Assembly (NCBI RefSeq): GCF_005497185.1
Contig: NZ_RJTN01000012.1
Coordinates: forward strand, 1-64,000
Length of the DNA: 64,000 nt
Origin: Pectobacterium polonicum
GTDB lineage: Bacteria; Pseudomonadota; Gammaproteobacteria; Enterobacterales; Enterobacteriaceae
Direction: 5' to 3'
A program made the position numbers and the translations under genes. The notes under the pieces are model-generated. The model had not been told where the DNA came from. It saw only the letters and a list, made by a program, of their open reading frames with translations, and did no database searches. Position 1 is the first letter of the stretch; each line of letters opens with the position of its first letter. Below are positions 1-8,899 of this stretch, one piece after another.

Positions 1-1
1 G

Positions 2-778
2 ATGCAGAGCGATGACGGCGTTGAACTGACGAAGGCGATCGGAAAGGCTGCGCTGGGCTCGGACACCAGGGTGATTCAGGGAGCCTTGTTCTTCGACTCG
101 CGGCGCTGGTTCCAGCATGTATCCGGCTTGCCGGGGGATCAGTTCACCAACGGCTATCTCTGTATTCACGCTTACCCTTCACGTGTCGTCACCCTCTCGC
201 TCCACGGGAAGACAGATCCTGCCCTGCTCGCCAAGGCCGATCTGGCTTACATTGATAGCATGGATAACAGCCTGATCCTTTCGGATAGCGCGCCCGCCGT
301 CGCGAAGGAATTCGCTGAGGTGTACAACGCCTGTGGCGTGTCGCATTGCGGTATCGTTCCAGAGGAGGGCATTGCTATGATGATTAATACCCTCTTTGCC
401 ATGTTCGCAGGGTGCGACCTCTTAGGTTGGCCTAAATTCTCTGAGATCGATCCCTCCGACGATGTCTGGTGCCTGGCAATCGCGGCCATGAAGGAAATTC
501 AGGGTCTCTCGATCTATGGCGAGGCGGGACGCGCAGCTGTCGAGGCAACGACCGAAGCTGGCGTGCTTGAAGGAAATGTGGCCTGGGAACAGCAGATGCT
601 GCCGCTCGACTTGCAGGAGTTCAACCGCTTCCATCATGGCGGCAAGGTCAGCAAGCAGGACCATGCGATCCGCGCCGCCTGTCTTGCCGCTGGTCGGGCT
701 GAGGGTAAGGACATGTCCGCCTTGAGTGAACTGATACGCCGCGTTGAAAGCAATGTGCAGTCTACGCTGGCACGCTGA
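2..778 (+). CDS. Ketopantoate reductase-like oxidoreductase, 5' end outside the window
   Basis: Open from the first base of the window to a TGA at 776-778, giving 258 residues. The C-terminal half resembles the helical C-terminal domain of ketopantoate reductase-family (ApbA/PanE) NAD(P)H oxidoreductases: an EEGIAMMINTLFAMFAG helix (about residues 121-137), then EFNRFHHGGKVSKQDHAI near residues 208-225, where this family recognises substrate. No GxGxxG Rossmann motif is present, so the N-terminal nucleotide-binding part probably lies upstream and the ATG at position 2 is probably internal. Family assignment is by eye and moderate. True PanE acts in pantothenate synthesis; many paralogues act on other 2-oxo acids, so the substrate is unknown. 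It stands alone beside a toxin-antitoxin locus, which suggests accessory DNA. Confidence 0.5.
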   Translation: MQSDDGVELTKAIGKAALGSDTRVIQGALFFDSRRWFQHVSGLPGDQFTNGYLCIHAYPSRVVTLSLHGKTDPALLAKADLAYIDSMDNSLILSDSAPAVAKEFAEVYNACGVSHCGIVPEEGIAMMINTLFAMFAGCDLLGWPKFSEIDPSDDVWCLAIAAMKEIQGLSIYGEAGRAAVEATTEAGVLEGNVAWEQQMLPLDLQEFNRFHHGGKVSKQDHAIRAACLAAGRAEGKDMSALSELIRRVESNVQSTLAR

Positions 779-915
779 AGACATCGTGGTGCCAGTAGCC
801 CGGTTCTCCGTCCTACTGCACGGACCTTACCCGCGAGGCGCTACCGGCGGCGCTGGCAGCTACGGAGAAGTTGCGCTTGGCAAAGCGGCGGGATCTTATG
901 CTCGCAGAAAAGGGC

Positions 916-1255
916 TCATAGCCACTTAAGATGCCGCACAATGTCCTGCGACTGATGAAGTATTCGAACAACAATGACGCTATCTGTTTCGTACAGAAAA
1001 AATAGCGTATGTCTGACGACGGGAAATGAGTACAAGCCTGGCCCAAGTTCCTTACGCTCGATCCCTATTTTGTTGTGTCTGATAGCGGAAAACGTGTGTT
1101 CAATGGTTTCCAGATAGGTGTTGGCGCTTTCCTCATTAAAATGCTGTAAACCATAGAGGTAAATCGCTTCCAGATCGCGTTGCGCCAGCGGCGTTAGCTT
1201 GATTTTATCGGGGGGGCCGCTCGCGTCCTGCTTCTGATTTTTTGCAAGAACTCAT
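916..1255 (-). pseudogene. ParE-family toxin, frameshifted in a seven-C tract
   Basis: On the minus strand the frame ending at the TGA at 918-916 encodes a complete ParE/RelE-superfamily body: KIKLTPLAQRDLEAIYLYG near the N-terminus, then GPGLYSFPVVRHTLFFLYE, then VIVVRILHQSQDIVRHL at the C-terminus. In this frame there is no ATG, GTG or TTG after the preceding stop. An ATG at 1255-1253 overlaps the antitoxin gene and has an AGGAG 10 nt upstream, but it runs into a stop just after a run of seven C (plus-strand G, 1210-1216). Removing one C joins this ATG to the toxin body, giving a 112-residue protein of normal ParE size. The toxin is therefore either a frameshift mutant or the tract is misread or slippery. 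ParE toxins poison DNA gyrase; the target here is inferred only from the family. Confidence 0.7.
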
Positions 1256-1466
1256 CTTTATCCCACTCCTGTGGCTCTCCGCTGTTTATCCCTTCAGCGA
1301 GTAAATGGCGTAGCGTTTGTAGATCTGACTCCGCCTGTTTTTCCCGTAGCATTCTCAGCGCTTCCCGAATGACTTCACTCTGCGTGCGGTAATCACCGGA
1401 TTCCACCAGCGATTCCACGTAATGGCGAAGTTCATCTCCAAGGTCAATTGTCATGGTTCTGGCCAT
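1194..1466 (-). CDS. ParD-like (CopG/Arc family) antitoxin
   Basis: Ninety residues in the present frame. The N-terminus MARTMTIDLGDELRHYVESL is the ribbon of a ribbon-helix-helix DNA-binding domain, followed by SGDYRTQSEVIREALRML, typical of ParD antitoxins. The acidic C-terminal part would wrap the toxin. Start ATG at 1466 follows a good TGGAGG Shine-Dalgarno site. The last six residues (APPIKSS end) come from reading through the seven-C run at 1210-1216; with six C the protein would end in RTRAAPR, four or five residues earlier. The toxin start lies inside this gene, the usual overlapping antitoxin-toxin order. Expected to repress its own promoter; a small inverted repeat lies just upstream. 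Confidence 0.85.
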   Translation of the reverse strand: MARTMTIDLGDELRHYVESLVESGDYRTQSEVIREALRMLREKQAESDLQTLRHLLAEGINSGEPQEWDKDEFLQKIRSRTRAAPPIKSS

Positions 1467-1485
1467 TATGCCTCCAGTGTTCAGT

Positions 1486-1502
1486 GTAAGATTTATTCTT
1501 AC
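1486..1502 (-). promoter_or_regulatory. Inverted repeat upstream of parD, possible autoregulatory operator
   Basis: GTAAGA-TTTAT-TCTTAC is a perfect 6-bp inverted repeat 20 bp upstream of the antitoxin ATG. ParD proteins with ribbon-helix-helix domains repress their own promoters by binding short palindromes of this kind. Position and symmetry are seen; function is inferred. Confidence 0.4.
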
Positions 1503-1654
1503 AAGAAGCGCGTAGCGTACTTAAAGATGCAATCGTCGTCCAGCACAAGGAAAAAGGATTTCCGCGTTGTGGGCAAGCGGCGCTTGATGGAAAAGGGAGA
1601 CGACTCGAAATAAGGTTTGTAAGCGTTGCAAAAGGATAAATAGGATGGGAAGTG

Positions 1655-1686
1655 GTGGGCAGGTTTGTCAGAGAAAACCTGCCCAC
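1655..1686. terminator. Strong hairpin downstream of hemW
   Basis: Twelve-bp perfect stem GTGGGCAGGTTT / AAACCTGCCCAC with an 8-nt loop, starting 8 bp past the hemW stop codon. There is no clear T-run on the minus strand, so it may act as an RNA-stabilising 3' end or a weak terminator of the yggS-hemW run. Confidence 0.45.
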
Positions 1687-1693
1687 GGAATGA

Positions 1694-2836
1694 TTATTCT
1701 TCTTCCGCCAGAAACAGTTCCAGCAGAGAATTCAGAAACAATTTGCCGTGTTCGGTGATTTGCCAGTGCGTGGCGGTTTCCGTCAGGTAACCTTGCGTCA
1801 GCGCCTGATCCAACTGCGGGCGGATGCTGTGTTCTTCCAGACCGGTGTACGCCGTGAAATCCTCGCGTGGAGCGGCTTCCAGCAGGCGAAAGCGGTTCAT
1901 GAAAAACTCAAAAGGCCGATCGTCGTTGGCAACATTGTGCTGCTTATCCAGATACGTGCCTTGCATATAGCCACGCGGATGGCGCACTTTTACCGTGCGC
2001 AGAATACGCCCGTCGCTGAAGGTCAGCTTGCCGTGCGCGCCACAGCCAATCCCCAAATAGTCACCGAAGCGCCAGTAGTTCAGGTTGTGCTGGCACTGGT
2101 AGCCTGGTTTTGCATAGGCGGAGGTTTCATACTGCTGGTAACCGGCGGCGCTCAGTAGCGCGTGGCCCTGCTCGTAGATGTCCCACAGCGCATCGTCGTC
2201 CGGCAGCGTAGGCGGGCGCGAGCTAAATAGCGTATTCGGTTCGATGGTGAGCTGATACCACGATAAATGCGGTGGATTGAGCGCAATGGCCTGACGCAGA
2301 TCGTCCAGCGCTTCGTCCAGCGACTGATCCGGCAAGCCGTGCATCAGGTCCAGATTAAAACTGCGTAAGCCCAGACCGGTTGCCAGATGCGCTGCGCGCT
2401 TGGCCTCGTCCGGGCCGTGAATACGCCCGAGGCGCGTCAGCTTTTGCGGATCGAAACTCTGTACGCCGATGGAAATACGGTTAACGCCCGCGCGCTGATA
2501 ACCGCTGAAGCGGTCAGCCTCGACCGTACCGGGGTTGGCTTCCATCGTGATTTCGGCATCCGGCGTTAACGGAATCCTCGCGCGAACGCCGTCGAGCAGC
2601 GCCTGCATCGCTTCTGCACTCAGCAGGCTAGGCGTGCCGCCGCCGATAAAGATCGAGTGCAGTTCACGACCGCTCGCTAGCGGCAAATCGGCATCCAGAT
2701 CCGCCAGCAGATGATCGACATATTCCTGATGCGGCACGTCGCCTTTCAGCGCGTGAGAGTTGAAGTCGCAATACGGGCATTTCTGTACGCACCACGGAAT
2801 ATGAATGTACAGGCTGAGCGGGGGAAGCTTAAGCAT
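1694..2836 (-). CDS. hemW: HemW, radical SAM heme chaperone (formerly HemN-like)
   Basis: 380 residues. The radical-SAM cluster motif is visible near the start as [14 protein letters not shown] (CX3CX2C), followed by [11 protein letters not shown] (SAM binding) and the [12 protein letters not shown] and GLPDQS segments typical of the HemN/HemW group. The C-terminus carries the HemN-C wing domain. HemW is not the coproporphyrinogen dehydrogenase; in E. coli and other bacteria it binds heme and is implicated in heme delivery to respiratory enzymes. I chose the ATG at 2836 ([14 protein letters not shown]) because it matches the family N-terminus and overlaps the rdgB stop by 8 bp, implying translational coupling; the 22 residues upstream in frame are rdgB sequence in another frame. 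Last gene of the minus-strand run from yggS. Confidence 0.93.
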   Translation of the reverse strand: MLKLPPLSLYIHIPWCVQKCPYCDFNSHALKGDVPHQEYVDHLLADLDADLPLASGRELHSIFIGGGTPSLLSAEAMQALLDGVRARIPLTPDAEITMEANPGTVEADRFSGYQRAGVNRISIGVQSFDPQKLTRLGRIHGPDEAKRAAHLATGLGLRSFNLDLMHGLPDQSLDEALDDLRQAIALNPPHLSWYQLTIEPNTLFSSRPPTLPDDDALWDIYEQGHALLSAAGYQQYETSAYAKPGYQCQHNLNYWRFGDYLGIGCGAHGKLTFSDGRILRTVKVRHPRGYMQGTYLDKQHNVANDDRPFEFFMNRFRLLEAAPREDFTAYTGLEEHSIRPQLDQALTQGYLTETATHWQITEHGKLFLNSLLELFLAEEE

Positions 2837-3422
2837 TGCGTAGCGCATCCAGCAGCAGGCGCAACGCCTGACCACGATGGGACTGCGCGTTCTTCTCTTC
2901 ACGCGTTAATTCTGCTGCCGTTTTACCCAGCTCAGGCACGAAGAAGATCGGGTCATAGCCAAAACCACCGCTGCCCACCGCTTCATGCGTCAACACCCCT
3001 TGCCAACTGCCGTGGCAGACAATCGGTGTTGGGTCTTCAGCGTGGCGCAGATATACCAGCACGCAGTGGAAGCTGGCGCGGCGCTGTTCGTCTGGGACGT
3101 CTTTTAGTGTCAGTAGCAGCTTATCCAGATTTTGCTGGTCGCTGGCCTCTACGCCTGCGTAGCGTGCCGAGTAAATACCCGGTGCGCCGCCCAGCGCATC
3201 GACAGCCAGCCCGGAATCATCGGCAATGGCCGGTAACCCTGTAATTTGCGCCGCATGACGTGCTTTCAGGATGGCGTTTTCGATGAAGGTTAGGCCAGTT
3301 TCTTCGGCAGAATCCACGCCGAGTTCAGTTTGAGCCACAATATCCAGACCGAAATCGGCCAGCAAGCTCGCAAGCTCGCGCACTTTACCGGGGTTTCCGG
3401 TAGCCAAAACCACTTTTTGCAT
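2829..3422 (-). CDS. rdgB: XTP/dITP pyrophosphatase RdgB (Ham1 family)
   Basis: 197 residues, the usual length. Cleaves non-canonical purine triphosphates (dITP, XTP, ITP) to monophosphates, keeping them out of DNA. Family motifs visible: [13 protein letters not shown] at the N-terminus, [18 protein letters not shown], the metal- and substrate-binding [22 protein letters not shown] region (residues about 66-87), and [13 protein letters not shown] plus the C-terminal SHRGQAL. Sits between yggU and hemW as in E. coli, with an 8-bp overlap into hemW. Confidence 0.96.
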   Translation of the reverse strand: MQKVVLATGNPGKVRELASLLADFGLDIVAQTELGVDSAEETGLTFIENAILKARHAAQITGLPAIADDSGLAVDALGGAPGIYSARYAGVEASDQQNLDKLLLTLKDVPDEQRRASFHCVLVYLRHAEDPTPIVCHGSWQGVLTHEAVGSGGFGYDPIFFVPELGKTAAELTREEKNAQSHRGQALRLLLDALRNA

Positions 3423-3453
3423 CGTCTTGTCCTGCGTATTTATTCAATCGTGT

Positions 3454-3744
3454 TTATTCAATGAAGCCCGCGACGTCAGCCGGGATGTGCTGCGGATGGG
3501 TAATTCTAATCTGTTTATGCCGCCCGAGTTCGCCTTTTTCAATCACGACCAGACTCTTGGCGACCCGAAACTGTTTGGCGAGGAATTTGGTCAGATGGGC
3601 ATTGGCCTGCCCATCAACCGGCGGGGCGGTGATGGCGACTTTCAGTTCGTCGCCATGCAAACCCACGATCTGATCGCGGCTGGCTTTCGGCTGGATATAC
3701 AGCCGAATCACCAGCGCATCGCCGTGGCGGGTAATGGCACTCAC
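3454..3744 (-). CDS. yggU: YggU, DUF167 (UPF0235) family protein
   Basis: 96 residues from the GTG at 3744. The family core [20 protein letters not shown] and [17 protein letters not shown] is present, then a C-terminal [16 protein letters not shown] segment. The biochemical role of this small alpha/beta protein is not established. The GTG start overlaps the yggT stop by 4 bp (GTGA) and matches the E. coli N-terminus (MSA...); an ATG 12 bp further upstream at 3756 is possible but lies inside yggT. The tight overlap implies coupled translation with the membrane protein YggT. Confidence 0.88.
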   Translation of the reverse strand: MSAITRHGDALVIRLYIQPKASRDQIVGLHGDELKVAITAPPVDGQANAHLTKFLAKQFRVAKSLVVIEKGELGRHKQIRITHPQHIPADVAGFIE

Positions 3745-4295
3745 AGCAGGAACCATAGCCCCGGGAACAGGTCCATGCCCAAATAGTTGAGCATATACAG
3801 AATCAGAATCACGGCCATGGCAGAGAAATCAATGCCGCCCATCACGGGAATAACGCGGCGGAGCGGTGCCATTAGCGGTTCGGTTAACTGATGTAGCAGA
3901 TACTCAATAGGGCTACGGCCTTGGCTGACCCAGCTCATGATGGAACGGATAATGATGACCCAGAAAACCAAATAACCCGCGGATTTAATCAGAGAAATGA
4001 ACCCGACCAGCAGATTCATCGGGCTGAGAGAAATTGCGCCAACCTGAATCAATAGCAGCAACGGGTATTTGATCGTCGTAAGAATAAAGGCCAGCAGTAA
4101 TGAGGCGCTATCAATCGGCCCTAGCGACGGCAGAATACGACGCAGTGGCCCGACAATCGGCTGGGTGATTTTGACGACAAACTGCGATAACGGGTTATAG
4201 AAATCGCTGCGTGACCACTGCATCCAGATGCGCAGCAGCAGGACCATTACATAGAGGTCGACCAGCGTTTTGACCAGAAAAGTCAGGGTGAGCAT
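3741..4295 (-). CDS. yggT: YggT-family integral membrane protein
   Basis: 184 residues with two YggT repeats: each holds a hydrophobic helix, an RIWMQW or [10 protein letters not shown] turn, and an [14 protein letters not shown] or [14 protein letters not shown] motif followed by another hydrophobic segment, about four membrane helices in all. Work in other bacteria links the family to osmotic or ion stress and, in Gram-positives, to division-site proteins, but the role here is unknown. Co-directional and overlapping with yggU, downstream of proC as in other enterobacteria. Confidence 0.9.
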   Translation of the reverse strand: MLTLTFLVKTLVDLYVMVLLLRIWMQWSRSDFYNPLSQFVVKITQPIVGPLRRILPSLGPIDSASLLLAFILTTIKYPLLLLIQVGAISLSPMNLLVGFISLIKSAGYLVFWVIIIRSIMSWVSQGRSPIEYLLHQLTEPLMAPLRRVIPVMGGIDFSAMAVILILYMLNYLGMDLFPGLWFLL

Positions 4296-4344
4296 AGGTA
4301 CGTCTTTTCCTTAATCAGATAAAGAATCGGGGGCTCGCTTTTGA

Positions 4345-5166
4345 TTAAAAAAGCGTTTCCATTTCTTGTGCGCGAGCAATCGCCGCCTGCATGGCTTCTG
4401 CCACGGTCTGCGTCAACTGCTGTTCGTTAAACACCCGTAGCGCCTCTGCCGTGGTGCCACCTTTGGAGGTGACATTCTCCCGCAGAGTCGACAACGGCGT
4501 ATCAGGATTGGCTTCAACCAATGCTGCCGCGCCTGATGCAGCTTGTTGCACCAGCAGGCGAGCGGTTTCTTGATCGAACCCCTGGCGAATCGCTTCCTGC
4601 TGCATCGCGTCCATAAACAGGAAGAAATAGGCCGGTGCGCTGCCCGCCGCGGCGATCACGCCGTTAATGCCAGATTCGCTATCTACCCAGCAAATTTTAC
4701 CGACGCTCTGCATCAGCTGTGCGGTGAAGTCTTTATCAGCCTGACTGACGGACGCAGGGGCAAACATTCCGCTCATCCCTTTTCCGACCAGCGACGGCGT
4801 ATTTGGCATGATCCGCACGATATTCAGCGGCTCACCCAGCAGCGCCTGAAAACGGGCGATATTGATTCCCGCTGCAATCGAGAGCACCAGTTTACCGGTG
4901 AAGTTGACCTGCTCACCCAGTGGTTCACACACTGTCGCCATCATCTGTGGTTTGACGGCCAGAACAATGACGTCCGCTTCCTGCGCGCAGCGCACGTTAT
5001 CCGCGCTGCTGATGACGCCATATTGTGCAGCCAGCGCATCGCGGTTTTTACCCGAAGGTGCGCAGACGCTGATATGTTGAGCGGGATAACCGCCGTTGAC
5101 CAATCCGGCGATAATGGCCTGCGCCATGTTCCCGGCACCAATAAACGCTATTTTACGTTGCTGCAT
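4345..5166 (-). CDS. proC: Pyrroline-5-carboxylate reductase ProC
   Basis: 273 residues. Catalyses the last step of proline synthesis, NAD(P)H reduction of pyrroline-5-carboxylate. The N-terminal Rossmann motif IAFIGAGNMAQAI, the VIVLAVKPQMM segment, the RIMPNTPSLVGKGMSG loop and the C-terminal TSKGGTTAEALR signature are all present. I prefer the second of two in-frame ATGs (5166 rather than 5172): a GAGG lies 6 nt upstream of it but would abut the first ATG. Located between yggS and yggT; in E. coli K-12 proC lies elsewhere, while this arrangement is common in Pectobacterium, Yersinia and Vibrio relatives. Confidence 0.95.
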   Translation of the reverse strand: MQQRKIAFIGAGNMAQAIIAGLVNGGYPAQHISVCAPSGKNRDALAAQYGVISSADNVRCAQEADVIVLAVKPQMMATVCEPLGEQVNFTGKLVLSIAAGINIARFQALLGEPLNIVRIMPNTPSLVGKGMSGMFAPASVSQADKDFTAQLMQSVGKICWVDSESGINGVIAAAGSAPAYFFLFMDAMQQEAIRQGFDQETARLLVQQAASGAAALVEANPDTPLSTLRENVTSKGGTTAEALRVFNEQQLTQTVAEAMQAAIARAQEMETLF

Positions 5167-5252
5167 CTGCATCCTCGTTGCTCACCTGTTTGTCAAAGAC
5201 GACGTGCCGTTCAGGCGCGGTCTCTGCGGTTTATACGCTTTTGGCTGACTGT

Positions 5253-5966
5253 TTATGCGCTTTTTGCCGAATAGTCCCGTGCGCCAAAGATTGCCGTACC
5301 GATGCGCACCAGCGTGCTGCCTGCATTAATCGCTGCGCGCATGTCATCTGTCATCCCCATAGAGAGTGTATCAATATGCGGATAATTTACTGACAATGTT
5401 TGGCACAGCGCTGCCATTTGTTTGAAAACAGCAAGCTGCTGTTCATAATCGGTTTCCGGTGCCGGAATCGCCATCAGGCCGCGCAGACGCAGATTAGGCA
5501 AGGCCGCGACACTGGCGGCGAGTTCTGCAAGTTCAGCCACCATAATGCCGGATTTGCTCGGTTCGTTGCTGATATTAATCTGCAACAGCACATTTAACGG
5601 CGGTAAGGTGGTCGGGCGTTGTTCACTCAGGCGCTGCGCGATACGCAGGCGATCCACCGTGTGAAACCAGTCAAAATTCTCGGCTACCAGTCGACTTTTA
5701 TTTGACTGTAGTGGGCCGATAAAGTGCCATTCCAACGACGTGTCCGGGTGATTTTCCTGGAAATAATGAACCTTCTCCACGCCTTCCTGAACGTAGTTCT
5801 CGCCAAACGCACGTTGCCCTGCCGCAATGGCTTCTTCGATCGCGCTCACAGGTTTGGTTTTACTGACTGCAAGTAGCGTAATTTCTTCTGGTGCACGTGC
5901 GCAATGCTGTGCGGCGGTGGCGATTTGTTGCCGGATGTCCTGTAGATTCTGCTGGATTGTCGTCAT
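5253..5966 (-). CDS. yggS: YggS, pyridoxal-phosphate homeostasis protein (PLPBP)
   Basis: 237 residues, a single PLP-binding TIM-barrel resembling the N-terminal domain of alanine racemase. LLAVSKTKPVSAIEEAI carries the PLP lysine, then GENYVQEGVEK, EWHFIGPLQSNKSR and a C-terminal SMGMTDDMRAAINAGSTLVRIGTAIFG phosphate-binding signature. Family members have no known enzymatic activity and buffer vitamin B6 and amino-acid pools. First gene of the minus-strand run; only 21 bp separate its start from that of the divergent PilT-like gene, so their promoters must overlap coding sequence. Confidence 0.94.
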   Translation of the reverse strand: MTTIQQNLQDIRQQIATAAQHCARAPEEITLLAVSKTKPVSAIEEAIAAGQRAFGENYVQEGVEKVHYFQENHPDTSLEWHFIGPLQSNKSRLVAENFDWFHTVDRLRIAQRLSEQRPTTLPPLNVLLQINISNEPSKSGIMVAELAELAASVAALPNLRLRGLMAIPAPETDYEQQLAVFKQMAALCQTLSVNYPHIDTLSMGMTDDMRAAINAGSTLVRIGTAIFGARDYSAKSA

Positions 5967-5987
5967 GGTTATTCAGGAGGTTAATCT

Positions 5988-7004
5988 ATGGAGTTGGATG
6001 AGTGGATGGCGCGTAGTGTAAAACATAATGCCTCGGATCTGCACCTTTGTAGCGGGCATCCGCCGGTATTACGTGTGGATGGGCGGCTACAGCCTGAAAA
6101 TACCTTACCATGTTTAACGCCGGAACAGGTGGCGCAATGGTGTGATGTCTGGCTAGAGCCGACTCAGAAAGAACAATTGCGACAGGCTGGGCAGGTGGAT
6201 GGCGCGTTGATGCTGCCTGATGGTCAGCGCCTGCGGGTAAATGTGTTTCGTCAACGGGAAGGGTTATCTGTCGCGCTGCGTATTATCCCGTTTGTGCAAC
6301 CTTCATTGGATGAGCTACATGCGCCACCCGTCCTCGCGACACTGCTGGAGAAACCAAACGGGCTGATTCTGATTACCGGTGCGACGGGCAGCGGTAAATC
6401 CACGACGCTGGCGGCAATGGTTGGAACGTTAAACGACAGCAGCGATCGCCATGTGATCACGCTGGAAGATCCGATCGAGTTTATTCATACCAGCCGGCGC
6501 TGTCTGATCCAACAGCGAGAGATCGGTGCACACAGCGCGTCTTTTGCTCAGGCGCTACGAGCGGCATTGCGGGAAGATCCCGATGTTATTCTACTGGGAG
6601 AACTGCGCGATACGGAGACGATTCGTCTGGCGTTGACAGCGGCGGAAACCGGCCATTTGGTGCTATCAACGCTACATACACGCAGTGCATCGCAGGCCGT
6701 TGATCGGCTAATTGATGTCTTCCCCGGTGAAGAGAAAGCGTATGTTCGCAGCCAGTTAGCGACCTGTTTGCAGGCTGTAGTGACGCAAAAGCTGTTGCCC
6801 GCCGCGCAAGGTGGCCGAATCGCCCTTTATGAAGTGCTGACGGCGACAGCAGCAGTCAGCAACTTGATTCGTGAAGGGAAAACGCACCAGCTTCCCGGCT
6901 TGATTCAGACGGGAACCGCAGTGGGAATGCAAACGTTCGAACAAAGCTATCAGCAGCGCTGTCGGGACGGGCTTATTTCACACAGTTGCGACCTTGCCGT
7001 TTAG
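5988..7004 (+). CDS. yggR: PilT-like type IV pilus retraction ATPase (YggR)
   Basis: 338 residues. N-terminal PAS-like domain with the PilT signature SDLHLCSGHPPVLRVDG, then an ATPase core: Walker A GATGSGKSTT (about residue 130), an Asp box ITLEDPIEFIH, Walker B DPDVILLGELRD and a His box TGHLVLSTLHT. The PilT AIREGK-like C-terminal segment is present as LIREGKTHQL. PilT powers pilus retraction (twitching, DNA uptake). No pilus structural gene is visible nearby, as with yggR in E. coli, so whether it serves a pilus here is unknown. Start ATG at 5988 follows AGGAGG. The last 32 bp overlap the convergent diguanylate cyclase gene. Confidence 0.9.
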   Translation: MELDEWMARSVKHNASDLHLCSGHPPVLRVDGRLQPENTLPCLTPEQVAQWCDVWLEPTQKEQLRQAGQVDGALMLPDGQRLRVNVFRQREGLSVALRIIPFVQPSLDELHAPPVLATLLEKPNGLILITGATGSGKSTTLAAMVGTLNDSSDRHVITLEDPIEFIHTSRRCLIQQREIGAHSASFAQALRAALREDPDVILLGELRDTETIRLALTAAETGHLVLSTLHTRSASQAVDRLIDVFPGEEKAYVRSQLATCLQAVVTQKLLPAAQGGRIALYEVLTATAAVSNLIREGKTHQLPGLIQTGTAVGMQTFEQSYQQRCRDGLISHSCDLAV

Positions 7005-8805
7005 CGGAATAAAGGTTTTCATCGGCTAGCTGAATCCAATCTTCAACGGAGGCAAGTTCAGGTCGGTAGGCGGCAATTCCTGCACTGATCGTAAAATGCA
7101 GACTCTGGCGATCGTATTCCAGCGTATGTTGCTCAATCGATTTACGAATACGCTCGATCGTCATCACCGCCGTTTGATAGGAGACCTCTTTTAACAGGAT
7201 GATGAACTCCTCACCACCGAGACGGGCGACCAGATCCTCCTGACGTAATGACATACGCATCAACATCGCCAGCTCTTTTAAAACGGCATCGCCAGCCAGA
7301 TGGCCATATTTGTCATTAATATTTTTGAAGAAATCGATATCAATGATGGTCAAACAGCTTTTATCTGCGTGCTGGTTTTGCTGCCTGAGTTGGAAAAAAG
7401 CGCTGGCCTGCTCGAAGAAACTGCTGCGATTGGGCAAGCCGGTAAGAAAATCATGTCCCGCGCTAAAACGGAGAGAGGCTTCTACCTGTGTGCGCTCATC
7501 CTCCAGCGAACGGGCGTGAATAATAATACCGAGCGTTTTCACCAACGGTGCCAGTAGTTCGATCATCGTTTGATCGTAACCCTCCCGGCGGTTAGCTAGC
7601 GCGATCATTCCGATCGCTTTACCGTTGTGGGTGATAGGAATGCCGAGCAGGGAATACAGCGCAGGATGGATAGGGGGAAGGTCCCGTCCGGCCTTTTGTC
7701 TCAACAGGTTGTTGGTGCAGACCACCGTGTTGTGGGTTACAACATGGCCAAACAGGTTATCAAGCTTACGTAGCCTCAGGCCGCCGTGGATTCTTCGCTG
7801 GTGCCTGTACCAAGCCAGGGTTTCTTCATCCCAGGCAAGATTGGACATAGCGGGAAGATAGAGCGATTGCCCGTCCTCATCTTCCTGCAACGTGGCGATA
7901 AAACCGAAACTGCTGTTGGTTACGTCAAGCAGGCGTTCAAAGACTTTATCGCAGGCAGAGGGGAGATTATGGTCGAGTAGAAAGCTGTCATGGACTGATA
8001 ACAGGATATCGAGAATGATACCTTGCTGATGGGCTTTTTTTTCGGTTTCAACGTTTTGCGTGATGTTGTGAGCATATTTAATGATTTTTCTCACATTACC
8101 TTCACTATCCATGATTGGGCTGTAGGTCGCCTGTATCCAGAATGAATGATTATCCTTACCCAGTTGGTGGAAGCGTCCGCTAATGGGGTGGCCTCGATGC
8201 AAGGTTTCCCAAAATGTTTGATAGTCGGCTTGTTCGGTATAAACGGGTTCGCAAAGTGATTTGTGGTGCAGCCCGAGAATTTCCTTCTCTTCATAGCCTG
8301 TCAGCATCAGGTAGTGTTTATTGACGTGAGTAATATAGCCATCTTTATCAAATTCGATCACGCCTTGCGCATTTTCAATGGCCTCTAGCTGTGCCCGATG
8401 TTCCGACATCAGACGCTTTTCCTGAGTAATATCCAGCGCCAGTTTTATTACGCCAATGTGGCGACCGGAATGATCAATAATTGGCGTATAAGCGGCGTGG
8501 AGCCAAATAATGTCCCCTTTTTGGTTTTTTCGTTGGAATTCTCCCGCATTGATATTTCCTTTGATCACATCGTGCCAGAAATGATCGTGTTTTTGGCGCA
8601 ATCCTTCTGGCAGAAAGAACGTGTGATTTTTCTGAATAATATCTTCTTTTTTATAGCCCAGCATTTTGCAAAAAAGAGGATTGGCTTCAACCAGTTTCCC
8701 TGCCAGATCAAACTCGGCGATGGCATAAACGGAATTGAGCGCGTGCAGTTTGGCTTCATTGTCAAACCTGGTAATCAAATCAACATCAACTGACTGATTA
8801 TTCAT
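6973..8805 (-). CDS. Diguanylate cyclase with two PAS, one GAF and a GGDEF domain
   Basis: 610 residues, no membrane segment or signal peptide seen, so probably cytosolic. Two PAS-PAC repeats (about residues 25-145 and 146-265, with GKLVEANPLFCKMLGYK and GYITHVNKHYLMLTGYE), a GAF domain around 280-435 and a GGDEF domain from about 445. The active-site motif reads GGEEF and an RQED lies five residues upstream, matching the RxxD inhibitory I-site, so both synthesis of cyclic di-GMP and product inhibition are expected. No EAL domain. The PAS and GAF inputs suggest redox, light or small-ligand sensing; the ligand is unknown. Its 3' end overlaps the convergent PilT-like gene. Such enzymes usually move cells from motility to adhesion. 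Confidence 0.93.
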   Translation of the reverse strand: MNNQSVDVDLITRFDNEAKLHALNSVYAIAEFDLAGKLVEANPLFCKMLGYKKEDIIQKNHTFFLPEGLRQKHDHFWHDVIKGNINAGEFQRKNQKGDIIWLHAAYTPIIDHSGRHIGVIKLALDITQEKRLMSEHRAQLEAIENAQGVIEFDKDGYITHVNKHYLMLTGYEEKEILGLHHKSLCEPVYTEQADYQTFWETLHRGHPISGRFHQLGKDNHSFWIQATYSPIMDSEGNVRKIIKYAHNITQNVETEKKAHQQGIILDILLSVHDSFLLDHNLPSACDKVFERLLDVTNSSFGFIATLQEDEDGQSLYLPAMSNLAWDEETLAWYRHQRRIHGGLRLRKLDNLFGHVVTHNTVVCTNNLLRQKAGRDLPPIHPALYSLLGIPITHNGKAIGMIALANRREGYDQTMIELLAPLVKTLGIIIHARSLEDERTQVEASLRFSAGHDFLTGLPNRSSFFEQASAFFQLRQQNQHADKSCLTIIDIDFFKNINDKYGHLAGDAVLKELAMLMRMSLRQEDLVARLGGEEFIILLKEVSYQTAVMTIERIRKSIEQHTLEYDRQSLHFTISAGIAAYRPELASVEDWIQLADENLYSAKRQGRNCVK

Positions 8806-8891
8806 GTTTATATTTGCCTATGTTCTTTCTGTCTTTACCCTTGATTCGCTGTTGCCAGAGGCATTCTTTTATCACAATGCCGTCTGCGATG

Positions 8892-8899
8892 TTATCGGC
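8892..8899 (-). promoter_or_regulatory. FliA-like -10 element upstream of the diguanylate cyclase, spacing abnormal
   Basis: The minus strand carries GCCGATAA, the exact sigma-28 -10 consensus, 87 bp before the diguanylate cyclase start. The only TAAA nearby leaves 9 nt instead of the usual 15. The sequence around it resembles the FlxA-like gene promoter at 58016-58042 with about six bases missing from the spacer. It may be a degenerate or inactive sigma-28 promoter. The remaining 8806-9271 is AT-rich with no gene seen. Confidence 0.3.

Noticed and set aside
813-1046. 77-codon minus-strand frame starting MGQACTHF
   Set aside because: It is an out-of-frame reading of the ParE region; the ParE body lies in another frame.
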